This document shows positions 48,428 to 59,261 of a DNA stretch of 64,000 bases, piece after piece. Position 1 is the first letter of the stretch. Each line of letters begins with the position of its first letter. The translations under genes were made by a program, and so were the position numbers. The DNA is from Nothophaeocryptopus gaeumannii. Its lineage: Eukaryota; Ascomycota; Dothideomycetes; Mycosphaerellales; Mycosphaerellaceae. The notes beneath the pieces are model-generated. The model was not told the origin of the DNA and did not search any database. It saw only the letters and a list, made by a program, of their open reading frames with translations. The stretch covers positions 2,418,001 through 2,482,000 of the forward strand of contig JASISA010000027.1 in NCBI GenBank assembly GCA_031771865.1. Reading direction: 5' to 3'.

Positions 48428-49911
48428 GATGCGGGCGCACGGCGTTGAGGGGTTTGTTGATGAACTGTCGCTGCTATTGAGAAAAGCATTTGTTAGCACT
48501 GGAGCAATGGCTGTGCAATCGCACCGAGTGAGCGCGGCTGGGGGAGGAGGAGGAGGGGGAGGAGGGTGGTGCGAAGTCAAGCATGCAATTTACCTTCACG
48601 CGGCAGCGTCCTCTCTTCCCTGAACTCGCGCAGGGAAAGAAAGGGCAGACACGACGTATCACGACACGCAAAGCGGGCAGGGGAATGATATGGCAGACGG
48701 GGAGGGAAGATGAAGGGTAAGGTATCTGCGCCCGCGATGGGTTAGAGAAGAGCTCATCCCGGAGTAGAGAGGCAGAGGCAGAGGCAGAGGCAGAGGCAGA
48801 GGCAGAGGGCAAGAGACGCTTCGGACGCGAGAGGTGGCAGGCGCTGTTGCCCTCCGAACACCCATCGCACCTTCTTGGGCAAGGGAAAGTGAGTGGGTCT
48901 GGTGGATTAGGCTTAGTTGCCAAGTGACGGATCTGACGACCGCTGCGGCTTTGGGGTGGGACTGGCGCATGTGCGGCTGGAAGGAAGGTTTGGAGCGTGC
49001 GCTAGCGTGCTGAGCCAGGGCCACGGATGATGGAGAAAGGCTGGCATGGTGCGTCACCTACTCCGATACGCTTATGAGACTTGAGCTGCAGGCTCGAGCC
49101 GGATTCAGTCATCATCATTCAGCCCGTGGCTCTTATCCACTAACTACTTACGCTCTACACCTAAATCTTCATCTCGGCGGCCTGTCGAATCTGTGCACCG
49201 ACATCACTACCGTGTAGAAGCCGAGACCAACTCCTAGTCGTTGGGTGCAATCTAAATCTGCCTGATTCGTTTCGAGATGCGCCAGCGTTCGTCTCATCAG
49301 ACTTCGGTACACAGGGTAGAGGATGATTTGGTTCCGTCGAGCTTTATACACACACCAACGGCGGGCAGCATGGTGCAACAGTTCCCGATCCACCTTCCCA
49401 CTGTTCCGTGTCACCCGTCACCCGTTGTCAGGCGTCGGCAGCCTTTTCACGCTGCAACTCTGTCGAGCCGGCATTACCTCCTACGTGACACATGACGCTT
49501 GTCACTCTAGAGTACAGTATATCGATGCACCTCCGCTACCACTGCTGCGCTGGTCGACATTCACGACTCTCTCGTGCAATTTGCGAGTGAAGATAGCATC
49601 TGCTACATCAGCAAAGACCGGGTTGTGCGACAGTACCACAAAAATACAACGGCAACGATAAAGTGCAAAGATTACGTGCGTGTGTCAGTGGCGGGGTTAA
49701 CACCCTACATGTTCCTCTATATCAGGTACTTTTTATGGTCGTGCGCTGTTATTCACCGTTGACCTTCGTCATATGCACGCTGAACGGTCAAGTATCTTCA
49801 GGAGAAGACATATTCCTTTATGCCTTGGTAGCCCTTCCTATCGCGATAAGCCGCTTGACTCCCACCTATACCATAGTGTTAGCTGAAGTCGCAATCAATG
49901 AGGAACAATAA
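48428..49911. other. Intergenic region with SSN6 promoter
   Basis: 1.48 kb between the SSN6 start and the SEC31 stop. Just upstream of SSN6 are long purine/pyrimidine-biased tracts (GGAGGAGGAGGAGGGGG near 48541-48570) and a hexanucleotide repeat, probably in its leader or promoter. No credible gene is seen on either strand. Confidence 0.5.
48771..48807. repeat. (GGCAGA)n microsatellite
   Basis: Six perfect copies of GGCAGA plus a partial copy, located about 350 bp upstream of the SSN6 start codon. Such tracts vary in length between strains. Confidence 0.95.
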
Positions 49912-52900
49912 TCAACCCACCATCCAGTGTGTGCCTTCTGTCTCCAGCCTGACCTGCTGCATCTCGGTAAAGAGTGATTGGGCCTGGTCCCAGTCTTTCT
50001 GCTGCACATGTTGGGAAATTTCCACCATTTGCTGTACAGTGTCGGGTCGAAGAAGGTCTTCATTATTCAGGTGATCGAACAGAATGTTGATTCTCTTCTC
50101 CATGTCATCTACCTGTGGCTTGAACGCTTGAGGTGCGACAGACTTGATGCGTGCTACTTCTGGCGTTAAGAGGTCGACAATGGGCTGCGCGTTGCCTGGG
50201 ATGTGAGATCGATCACCTCGGGGATGTTTTGCTTGTGCTACTGGTGCTGCTGATGGCGGAGGCTGAGGGGCAGCGTTCGGAGGAACCTCTTGCTGTGGAG
50301 TCGGCAATTGCTGTACTCCTGGTGCTGGACTGTTGCGTGGCGGTGGAGCCGCAGCGGACTTTGGCGGTCCCCGTGGAGGGCCCATCGGGGGAGGTCCAGC
50401 TTTTGGCGGTGGTGCTGGAGGCGCTTGCCCCGGAGGCGCTTGGCCATACGGCGTCGGTGCTGTTTGAGGGGCGTATGGCGATTGCTGCGTCTGATATGGA
50501 TTCGGTGCAACGCTCCTTTGCTGTGGCATTTGGCCGGGTCCTGGAGTGGGTTGCGAGCCAGGAGCAGGAGCATACCTGTTTGATGGCGTGGCCGACGAGA
50601 TGGATGGCGGAGGCTGATACGGCGATGCACCACGCGGAATAGGAGGAGCAGCTGGGGTAGGCAATGTAGACCCAGCAGGCTGGGAGGGCCTTTGAGGAGC
50701 GTATATGTTAGCTGCGGACGATGGGCGTGCAATGGGAGGCTGAAATGGTGCCTGCGGAGGTGAGGTGATCCTCGGAGGAGCTTCGCCAGCCTTTGGTGGA
50801 GGAGGAAGTGGTGGAGTTGGCTTTTGCAGACCATATGCCGATGGAGGACCGGGGGGCGGAGACATAACATTTGGTTGTGCGTTCGCGAATGGCGAAGCAA
50901 CGGGATTTGGCAAAGGCGTCCCTGTACGGGACCTGACCGACCGCTCCTTCACGAATCCTTCAGGCATGTCGTTCCAATTAACCATACCCTTCGCCTGCGA
51001 AGGCGGGGCCACCAAGGGCGACTGTGTACCACCTCGTGGAGGCGGAGGGAGCGGAGCCTGTTGCTGTGGCGCTTGGTATCCACCGTAACCTGCTGCTGCG
51101 TATGGTGTGGCAGTTTGTGTTTGCTGGTATCCTGTAGGAGCGTAAGGATTTCCAGCTGGAGCATAGGGGCTTGGAGCAGTTTGCGTAGGTATGCTTCCTG
51201 CTGCGGGAGGATAGAGCGACGGCGTTGCATTCCTGGCTTGGATGACCAGAGGTGCTGGTGCCTGCGCCGCCTGGATTGGTTGCGCCGCCTGGAAAGACGC
51301 AACGGACGGCTGTGCTCGACCGCCGCGCTGAGCAGTAGCAGTTCGTGCTGTTCCCGCGCCTGCCTTTGAGGTGGCTTGCTTGATGCGCTGCTGCGATATA
51401 TCAGCACCCGAGAACTTTTGCGGAAGCAGAGCAAGATAGCTCTCCGCCGTGGTAAGTTGGCCGTGCGAAGCAAGTATCTCTGCGTATTCGGCGTACAGGT
51501 TGTACAGAGGTGCAAGCTTCCAACCTGCGGTTGCCGATAGCTCTGCATCGCGAAAGTTGGTCACCTTGCGGAACACCGACACCTTCTCGATGAACTCCTG
51601 CAAGCATCGCGCATGCACGGAGAAGGTGCTGTCCGCATCAGAACGCTCCAGCGCCTCCTTTTCATGCTCCTGCAGCTCTTCGACCCAATTGTTGACCACC
51701 TTCTCAAGCTTAGCGCCAACGAGATAGCAGAAGGAGGCGTCTCGTCGGAGGGACTTTGAGCTGTCTCCTGCCTGGTAGGCTTCTTCCAAGCGATCTCCAA
51801 GCGCTTCGCAGAGATCAGAAAACTCCTTTTCGTCTGCGTAGGTGCACAGAGTCGCCATGACTTCCTTCCAGTCGCTGATGTCGGCGTTGTGCACCACATC
51901 CCACAAATTCTTGCCGACAATGCTGGCCAGCAGGCGCAAATAATTGGGACCATTCGACTTCGCTTTCAAGTAGGCAGCCTGGGCCTTGTCGATGCATTTC
52001 TGCCCGCCGCAGACAGCAATCATGAAGGCATCTGACATGCGTTCCTCCCTCAAACAGACCTCGAGCGCTTCCCCAAAATCACCCAGCATAAGCGCCCGGC
52101 TAATCTTTTTGTCTGCATCTGACTCCTTGCCTGTGTAGATGTGAAATGGGTTGTTCACTTTTGCACCCTTCGATGCAGCCAGGTCGGCAAGGTAAGAGTC
52201 GCCGTCTTCTCCATTGCCAAAGAAATCGCCATCCTTAGTGTCACTGGTGCCATCTTTTGCGCCCTCCCCATCGTCGTTGACCGCAAGCTTCCCCGTGGCA
52301 TTTGCAAGCTCGCTGTCGGTGTCGTCTCCGAAGCCTAGATATTGGCGCAATTGTTTCCTTGACTTGCCCGTATTGAGCGTATCAATGACCTGCCAGTCTG
52401 CCTTTTCTTCGTCCGACTTCGCGCTCTCAATCTTTGCTGTGCAGATTGCGCCCAAGTCCCCAGAGCGAAGCTTCGTCTCGAAACTGGTCGTTGACTCTCC
52501 TATCGAATTGTCGACTTCAAATGGTTCAATAGTGATCTTGCTCTTACGTGAAGAGTCTGAGCTCAGCCTGACGAGCTTGCCGCCAAAGCCAAAAGAAACA
52601 CTGGCAGGACGACCGGCCCATTTGGGCGCTTTGGTCAGGCTGAAAGAGATGCCCTGCGGTTCTGCCTGTGCCTTTGCAAAGAAGTCTTCCCCGTCCAGTG
52701 CTTGGTTTGCAGTGCCGTTTTCCTCTGACTTCGCATTCGTGCTTTGTATAGAAGTAACGAGAATCTTGCCATCAAAGGAAGCGCTCGCAATCAAATGAGG
52801 ATTATGAGGGTTCCACTTCGTTTGGAAAGCCCAGTTCGAGCCGGCAGCGAAATCGCCATAGCGCTCGCCAGTGTGTGGGTTCCAACAGATAGTGCGATTG

Positions 52901-53751
52901 TCCTTGCCGCAGGAAAGGAGCAGGTCTGGATCTTGCAAACACCACGATAGCCCGAGCACGCCCAACTCGTGACCCTTGAGGGTCCGTTCCGGAGCACTGC
53001 TATTGCGTAGACTCCATAGAAAGATCAAAGGGTCCTGATCGTGAGGTGTCGCGGTAGCCAACTTTGTGCTCTCGTTTGGATCCCAAGCAACTGCACTGAC
53101 AGCCTTGCGGCCTTGATTGTTGAGAGTCAGGATGTCACGTTTCTGCTTAACGTCCCATACTGTCACAAAGCCTCCACTGCTGCCGGTCGCCAGAATATGC
53201 GCAGTCTTCTCTTGTTTGTTCCAATCCAAGCACTCGATATCATCTGCTCTTGCTGCAGTGCCTCCAAGCCGAAACGGATTGGCCATGCTATTAAGGTCGT
53301 AGATGTAGATCTCCCCTTTAGCGCCGACTGACGCCAGCAGAGTGTGTCGGAATGGGTTCCATTGTAGAGCTTTGACGCTCCCACTGTGCTTGGTAGTGCG
53401 CGATATCAAGGCATCGGAGCCACCATTGCGCAGTTTTCGGGCGTCCCACAAATCGACTGAGCCATTGTCTAAGGCACCAGCAATAACGCCTAGAGGATGG
53501 TCATCGGTAGGCTCGCTCCAGGCGATATCGTTGAAGCCAGAGTCAATGGTGATGCTGCCAGCAGGAGTCAGATCGGCGGTGCTGTCGGAGGACAGTGTGT
53601 CCAAGCCCAAGTCCCATAGCTCCAGCTTGACCTCGCTGGAGAAGTCATCGTTCACTGCGCCGGCTCGAGTGCCCGTCACCACCAGTGGGGGCCCTGCACC
53701 GGGCGACCATGCGAACACGGCGGTGCGCTGGATCTCGCGCAGCCGCACCAT
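49912..53751 (-). CDS. SEC31: COPII outer coat protein SEC31
   Basis: An intronless frame of 1279 residues starting MVRLREIQRTAVFAWSPG; the frame is open 64 codons further upstream, but the family begins here. SEC31 forms the outer cage of ER-to-Golgi vesicles with SEC13 and stimulates the SAR1 GTPase through SEC23. Seven WD40-type blades cover about residues 1-330 (FNDIAWSEPTDDHPLGVIAG, GSVKALQWNPFRHTLLASVG, AVSAVAWDPNESTKLATATP, LGLSWCLQDPDLLLSCGKDN); the following segment completes the SEC13-binding blade. An alpha-solenoid region spans about 550-780 (DFGEALEVCLREERMSDAFM, RLLASIVGKNLWDVVHNADI). Then comes a Pro/Gln/Tyr-rich region of about 300 residues that binds SEC23/SAR1 and a C-terminal helical domain (RINILFDHLNNEDLLRPDTV). 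The length is typical. Localisation is ER exit sites. Confidence 0.96.
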   Translation of the reverse strand: MVRLREIQRTAVFAWSPGAGPPLVVTGTRAGAVNDDFSSEVKLELWDLGLDTLSSDSTADLTPAGSITIDSGFNDIAWSEPTDDHPLGVIAGALDNGSVDLWDARKLRNGGSDALISRTTKHSGSVKALQWNPFRHTLLASVGAKGEIYIYDLNSMANPFRLGGTAARADDIECLDWNKQEKTAHILATGSSGGFVTVWDVKQKRDILTLNNQGRKAVSAVAWDPNESTKLATATPHDQDPLIFLWSLRNSSAPERTLKGHELGVLGLSWCLQDPDLLLSCGKDNRTICWNPHTGERYGDFAAGSNWAFQTKWNPHNPHLIASASFDGKILVTSIQSTNAKSEENGTANQALDGEDFFAKAQAEPQGISFSLTKAPKWAGRPASVSFGFGGKLVRLSSDSSRKSKITIEPFEVDNSIGESTTSFETKLRSGDLGAICTAKIESAKSDEEKADWQVIDTLNTGKSRKQLRQYLGFGDDTDSELANATGKLAVNDDGEGAKDGTSDTKDGDFFGNGEDGDSYLADLAASKGAKVNNPFHIYTGKESDADKKISRALMLGDFGEALEVCLREERMSDAFMIAVCGGQKCIDKAQAAYLKAKSNGPNYLRLLASIVGKNLWDVVHNADISDWKEVMATLCTYADEKEFSDLCEALGDRLEEAYQAGDSSKSLRRDASFCYLVGAKLEKVVNNWVEELQEHEKEALERSDADSTFSVHARCLQEFIEKVSVFRKVTNFRDAELSATAGWKLAPLYNLYAEYAEILASHGQLTTAESYLALLPQKFSGADISQQRIKQATSKAGAGTARTATAQRGGRAQPSVASFQAAQPIQAAQAPAPLVIQARNATPSLYPPAAGSIPTQTAPSPYAPAGNPYAPTGYQQTQTATPYAAAGYGGYQAPQQQAPLPPPPRGGTQSPLVAPPSQAKGMVNWNDMPEGFVKERSVRSRTGTPLPNPVASPFANAQPNVMSPPPGPPSAYGLQKPTPPLPPPPKAGEAPPRITSPPQAPFQPPIARPSSAANIYAPQRPSQPAGSTLPTPAAPPIPRGASPYQPPPSISSATPSNRYAPAPGSQPTPGPGQMPQQRSVAPNPYQTQQSPYAPQTAPTPYGQAPPGQAPPAPPPKAGPPPMGPPRGPPKSAAAPPPRNSPAPGVQQLPTPQQEVPPNAAPQPPPSAAPVAQAKHPRGDRSHIPGNAQPIVDLLTPEVARIKSVAPQAFKPQVDDMEKRINILFDHLNNEDLLRPDTVQQMVEISQHVQQKDWDQAQSLFTEMQQVRLETEGTHWMVG

Positions 53752-54241
53752 GGCGAATGAGGAGGAGAGAAGGATGACGCGGAAAGTTGCGGCGGAGGTG
53801 GTGGTGTGGCAGTCTGGTCGTCGTGGTTGCTGTTTCGCTACTGGAGGGGTGGGCTGTTGACTTCTATTCCATCCAATTGACCGTACAATTGGCTGCTGCT
53901 TCACACGCCGAACATGAATGTCACTGGCGAGCAGAAGGAGCAAAGGCGAGGAAAGAAGACTGCAATTGGATCACACCCAAACAATGGACGACAGTTGGCA
54001 GCAGCGGGCCAGAATGACTTGCTCAGTGTTCCTCATGGCCTTGCTCCAAATCCGAGACCCTCCAGGTCAACAGGTGTCAACTGGCCGGACGTTTTTGTGG
54101 GTGGACCACTTCACGTGACATATATCGAACTCTATACTCCGTACGCACTTGCACCTTCGAACATTAGCTGCTCCTTGTATTGCTCATTATGCTCATTTGT
54201 GGCAAGCTCGCTTTTCCCTCATTGCACATCCGGTCGACGCA
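53752..54241. promoter_or_regulatory. Divergent promoter region between SEC31 and the RRM gene
   Basis: Only 490 bp separate two divergent start codons, so both promoters must fit here. No definite TATA box or repeat is evident; a TGACATATATCG stretch near 54115-54127 is AT-rich and could serve the RRM gene. Confidence 0.55.
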
Positions 54242-54841
54242 ATGACAGATCAAGCACGACAGAGAAACACCGTCTTCGTCGGTGGCCTCGACAATCAAGT
54301 CACCCAACAGACTCTTCACGACGCCTTCATCCCCTTTGGCGAAATCGTCGACGTGTCTCTCCCAAAACCCGAACTGTAAGTGTGCTCGAGCGCAGTGCAG
54401 CAAGCTGTATTCCCTTGGCGTTGATCATTCAAACACGGTCAAACAGAAAATTTGTTCTGACGCGTCTGCAGAGCATCTAACAAAGATCCCCATCGAGGCT
54501 TCGGGTATGTGGAATTCTCACTTGCAGAGGATGCCCGTGAAGCAATCGACAACATGGACCAGGCGGAGCTCTATGGACGTGTGATCAAAGTCAATCAAGC
54601 GAAGCCGCAGAAGAACCCCGAGGAAGGTCTCGGTAGCAGGACAGCAATCTGGGAGCAGGTATGGCATATTGCACATAAGGAATTTTGGCCTGTCTACTTT
54701 CTGACCACTCTGCAGGAAGGCTACGCTGCCAAATACAGTGTCAATGAGGACGATCAAGAGGAGAACGGCGAAGTATCCCAGGAGCCTGACCCAATGCAAG
54801 GCCTCGAGGGGCTCGCTGAAGCCGGACCCAGGATGAAATAA
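54242..54841 (+). CDS. Single-RRM protein related to the RRM of cyclophilin E
   Basis: Exons 54242-54375, 54472-54658 and 54716-54841 give 148 residues. The RRM spans residues 9-85: RNP2 is TVFVGGL, and the first splice junction brings in the RNP1 HRGFGYVEF. The surrounding sequence (DNQVTQQTLHDAFIPFGEIV, AREAIDNMDQAELYGRVIKV) is close to the RRM at the start of PPIE/Cyp33. No cyclophilin domain follows; instead there is an acidic tail (VNEDDQEENGEVSQEPDP). RNA binding is therefore likely, with a role in splicing as inference. The second intron is 57 nt, a multiple of three, and has no stop, so retaining it would give a 167-residue protein. It has proper GTATGG, CTGAC and CTGCAG signals. Confidence 0.85.
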
Positions 54842-55726
54842 GGCCTTTCACCTCACGTACTTACGAGTCTTGAGGCTTGCATACAATGAAACGCAAAAGT
54901 AAACACGGACCGCTCGGGATGCTTCCAGGTATCTACGATGCTTCATGGAGAGCGTCCGTCCGATGCAAAGAAGCGCGAGACATCGGTATAACTCGACGGT
55001 TTGACATGTGGCCTCTCGCTCGCGAAGAAAACACATGGCAGCTCGTCCACGCCTGCTTTAGCCGCAGGGAAACCTTTGGTCCTACAATGATCGATCACTC
55101 TGATCCAGAATGACTTGTCAGGAAACAGTAGTCACTCGCCAAGTTCACACGCCATTTTCGGAACGATTCGAGCCAGTCGTTTCGACTACGCTTGTAGATT
55201 GCACAACCCGAGAGGAAATCAGAAACAGACGAAACCACGCAATCATCATGCGGCTTAATTTCAGATCAGCCCAGCGAAAGACGAAGGAGGCAAGCTTGGA
55301 CCTGGATCTCGATCACGGCGTTCACGCTTCCTCGTCAAATCAAACCCGAAGTCGCGAGAATCGTACTCTCACCGACGAGTCACTGTCTTCTCGTCTTGTC
55401 AGGGCGGGCCTGACGATATTTCATGGCTAGTATGGCGGCCTGTTCAGAGCTCAAATGTTGAAGGACCGAGTGAATGAAGCAACAAGGAACTGGACATCGA
55501 GAACGGCGATATCGACAGTCAAAGACATCCAGAATGTCTTCACATTACAAAAAATTCTGAAGACCTGAAATCATATTTTCACAAATATTCGAAACCCCGT
55601 GTTGACATCTTATTAGGATCTCGTGCAGCCAATTGGGTATCTCAATCCCTCAAGACGTGAGCTGCACCGCCCAAGTAACTCGTCTCCGCCTCGTCCTCGC
55701 TCATGCAATTGATCTCTCTGTCGCTT
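54842..55726. other. Intergenic region without recognised features
   Basis: 0.88 kb between convergent genes. A 106-codon frame at 55110-55430 has no family resemblance. An AT-rich stretch near 55550-55620 probably includes termination signals of one or both genes. Confidence 0.5.
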
Positions 55727-56654
55727 TTAAGATGCTGGAGCACCTGCAGCTGGAGCGCCCGCTCGTCCAGCCTGTGGGTTCATTCGTCGTCCCCTGCAAC
55801 CATTATTAGCATGCACTCTTCTCCGTTCCCAGTGATGCGTTAGCTCTTACATGATGGTTCTGCTGAAGAAAGAAATGCCGATCATAAACGCCCAGGATGG
55901 AATCTGAGAGAAGCCCCAAATGACATAGCCAAGGGGGAGCGCAAGACCGTACTTCGCGAGCGGACCATCGAATGGGTGCCAGAAGCCCTCGTATGGTTCG
56001 GTCTCAAGATATTTATCGTGAATGTGGATTCCCGCAATCTCGGGAGCGGTGATGGTGGTCCTATTAACCTTGATCGAGCGAACGGTCGAAGCCGGGGTTG
56101 ATTGATCGGCGAGTGGTTGTGGAAGTTGATAGTGCAGCAGCTGCGGCGGGCTTACGGCCCAGGCATGGCAGAGAGCACCGTCAGTCCTGAAATTGAAGGT
56201 CAGCAAATGTTTCAGAGAGCAGTTTCGAGCCTGTGCCGTTCTCTGGAACATACTCGCAGTTGAGCAGCGCAAGATGCGGAGGATTCGGAGAAGCGCCAAG
56301 CAGAGCGATCGACTTGTTGAACTCGGTCTCTGCTCTTGTGCACATGCCATAGCATGTTTTGTTCCCACCAGTCACGAAGACCATCCAAGTGTCAATGCCA
56401 CCAGCTGTTGCTGCAGCGCCGGGCTTGATCAGATCGTGATTCTGCACGCCAAGTCGTTCGACCTTCAACTCTGCGATTTTGGCGGCACCTGCTGCGACAG
56501 GATCCGGAATCGATGCCTCGGTCGCCTTCTCGACCGCAGAAGATATGGATGAGGTAGCCTTGCTGAACCATCCTTTTACTTGGTCCAGGATCGGGATCTG
56601 CTGCTGGGCGACAGCGAGCGCAGGGAGCGCGAGGACGAGGGACGTTGCGCGCAT
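55727..56654 (-). CDS. Secretory-pathway membrane protein with thioredoxin-like lumenal domain
   Basis: Minus-strand exons 56654-56254, 56186-55851 and 55793-55727 give 267 residues. The signal peptide is MRATSLVLALPALAVAQQQ. An Ala-rich helical part (KATSSISSAVEKATEAS) leads to a domain beginning WMVFVTGGNKTCYGMCTRAE and continuing through ALLNCETDGALCHAWAVSPP. The order beta strand, Cys pair (C-x3-C), helix, strand with Cys, and a Pro-containing turn is reminiscent of a thioredoxin fold, but the active site is not the classical CxxC. One or two membrane segments follow (LALPLGYVIWGFSQIPSWAF, MIGISFF). The last exon adds GRRMNPQAGRAGAPAAGAP, a cytosolic basic/Ala-rich tail; reading through the last intron would stop right after RTIM. 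I do not recognise a named family; an ER location is inferred. Confidence 0.7.
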
Positions 56655-57287
56655 TGTGCTTGCGGACTGGGAGCGCTGAGAATGGGACGGCGGCTGCTTG
56701 TTCGAGAGTCGGCGTCAGAGGAGGTCGAAGAACTTGTGTCGCGCCGCCTGTTGACACTTGGAGCTTGTCAAAAATCGACCAGGGTATATATTAGGCCCAG
56801 GCTGTCACACAATCTACTTCAAAGGAGCTGCGCGGAGGTCATCAGCTTTGCCCGCTCGCTTGTGGTCAAATACCACGCATATCGTTCCAGGCCCTACATA
56901 CTGCTCGAGAAGGTATAAGTTTACGACTGCGATTAGATGCAGCAGATCGGGGAAGGGGAATGACGGGGTAGTATAGCAAACAATGATTAGCGTTGAAGAA
57001 GAATAATGTTGCATGGAGGAGGGGAGCAGAAGCCAGCTTGCAGCCACCTGCCTTGCTGCCTCCCGTCATCATCCTCCGGCTTTCAGTTGTCGGAACAACC
57101 AAGTGTCCGTACGTCGTTGATTGGTTTATGGGCTCTCGGAGCACGTGCAGGCCCCGTGCGCGCTACCTTCTTCCAGTCGACGAAAGAGACGATATGCGTC
57201 TTCTTGTGCAACCAAAGCACTCGTCAAAGCACATATTCTTGTCGCGCGACACCCACATCTTGATGCTCGTCAGAGACGACAGCGAGC
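56655..57287. promoter_or_regulatory. Divergent promoter region
   Basis: 633 bp between the starts of two divergent genes, so both promoters are expected here. Sequence near 56965-57010 is AT-richer. No repeat was noticed. Confidence 0.5.
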
Positions 57288-59261
57288 ATGTCGTCGCAGA
57301 AACGCGGGAGGGCATGCATCGCATGCTCGCGGATCAAAATCAAGTCCGTAATGACAACGCAAGTCGTTTCTTGATGCTGATATTTGCTCTGAAGGTGCTC
57401 GCTGGGACAGCATCAAGACGGTGCAGCGCCACCTTGTGAGCGATGCGTACGGCTGAACAAGGAATGCATCCTCTCTGCGCCAAAGAGGCAGAAAGACCGT
57501 GTGGCGGAGCTCGAAGACCAAGTGGCCACACTGACCAGGCTGTTGCAAGCTCAAGGCATTCAAGACCCTACTACCACCACCCCTCCGGACACTCAAGATG
57601 ATGAAAGTTCACCCACCCGGAACCAGCTTTCCGCAGGCTCCGTCCTTACTGCGAAGAAACGTAGACTGGAGGACGATGCGTTGACGCCAGCTTCCGCGGA
57701 ATATGCAGCGTCAATTGTACAAACGCCTCTTCCGGTCGGGATGTCTGAAATCGAAACACTGGACACCATTGTTCCATATGGCATGCAGGCCCTCATCTTG
57801 AAGCGATATATGACGGACATACTGACTACATTCCCCATGGTGCCTCCTCCAGGCGATTGTTCGCTGGATTCGTTGCGAGCCCGTCGACCTGCCCTACTGC
57901 AGGCTATCATATATGCCGCGAGTCCTGGTCTACTAGCGCTCGAGACTCAGGAGGATATCTCTCGATTGCTGCTCAATAAGCTGGCGAGCAATGCTCTTAC
58001 GAGTGGAGAGAAATCGTTGGAGATGCTACAGGCCATTCAAATCGCAAGTCTTTGGTATCGAGCGCCCAAACACCACAACAATATCGCTATGTTTCAGCTC
58101 GTGCAGCTTGCTTGCAGTCTAGCAGCAGACATTGGAATCGGTGGCACTTTAGCATCACACGCGGCTGGCTACTCAGCTGAGAGTACGGAGATCGAATCGA
58201 TCGATGCGTATCGCGCCTGGCTTGCTTGCTACGTCTTATCATCTTGCCTAAGCATATTCATGAGACGCCCGAATTCTAGGTCATGGCCAGAGCAAGCAGA
58301 CCAGGCAATGTTGATACTTGAGTATTCATCTTGCAGAGAAACTTCCGACAGGTGGTTGGGCCAATACTTTCGGGCAGAGCGATTGTGCGGAGAGATTGCA
58401 GAGCAAATGGAATTCAGCACCCTCACAGCCCACCACGACATTTCCGAGCCCGCAATGAGGAACAAAGTCCAAACCTGTCGAAACAAGATCTTGAACTGGA
58501 AAATGATGGTTCCCGCAGCGCTGCGAACGCCTACAATAGTCTTCTGGGAGCACGTCAGTACAGCATACATGCACGAGCCAGTTCTGCACACCTCGACCAA
58601 CAAGCAGTCGTTTGCAGCGCCGTACGTCGCGGAGAGTCTGTCGTTGACGGATTATCCGGCCCCTGTCGTAACTCAAGACCATATCACAGCAGTGTACGAG
58701 CTCCTGTCGTCTCTTCATGGCATCATCGACATGTTCACGAGTTTCGAAACCACGATGCACTTGGCCTTGCCAGGTCTGCTTTATGCTTCAAGGGCAGTCT
58801 ACGCTGTATACGTCCTGGCAAAATTGTACATCGCGGTCACTGCTCCTGGGAACACACTGGGTTCGATTATTGATGGTACTATGCTCGCCATGCCGGAGTA
58901 CATCGATAAACTGTGTGCGACGGCTTCGAGGGTGCTCGCTATCGACGAGAGATTCGCGCCGGCACGCATCTTGCAGTCAGCAAGGCGTTTGAAGGAATGG
59001 CACGAGGGATACGCCGGTGTGCTAGCACCCAATTCCGGCTTGCTTCTTCCTGTCAGTTCAACGGGTCTTGCTCCGACTCCTGTTACAAGCGCAGTCCCTC
59101 TGATGCCTGGAATCCCGGGTCCAAATCCAACAATGGCTGACTGGACAAACTTCTTCCAGTTATCGGAAAATAATGCTGATTTCGGACTGGACATGTTGTT
59201 CACGGAGCCGATTTCTCTGGACTCAGGTCTGATGCCTGTCGGCAGCAGGATCGATGGCTAA
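57288..59261 (+). CDS. Zn2Cys6 fungal-specific transcription factor
   Basis: Exons 57288-57343 and 57395-59261 give 640 residues. Splicing reconstitutes the zinc cluster C10-x2-C13-x6-C20-x12-C33-x2-C36-x6-C43; the intron falls in the Lys codon just before the third Cys. The donor is GTCCGT, a weak site, and the acceptor CTGAAG. An alternative donor one base after TCC (GTAATG) would join to another AG but lose the third Cys, so I prefer the first. A basic linker (SAPKRQKDR) and a leucine-heptad coiled coil (VAELEDQVATLTRLLQAQG) follow at 48-72, implying a dimer. The regulatory domain occupies about 110-560 (MLQAIQIASLWYRAPKHHNN, MFQLVQLACSLAADIGIGG). It starts 633 bp from the divergent start of the lumenal membrane protein. 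The target pathway is unknown. Confidence 0.85.

Noticed and set aside
48474..49057. Long minus-strand frames upstream of SSN6
   Set aside because: They run through the GGCAGA microsatellite and Ser/Pro-biased tracts; probably leader or promoter sequence.
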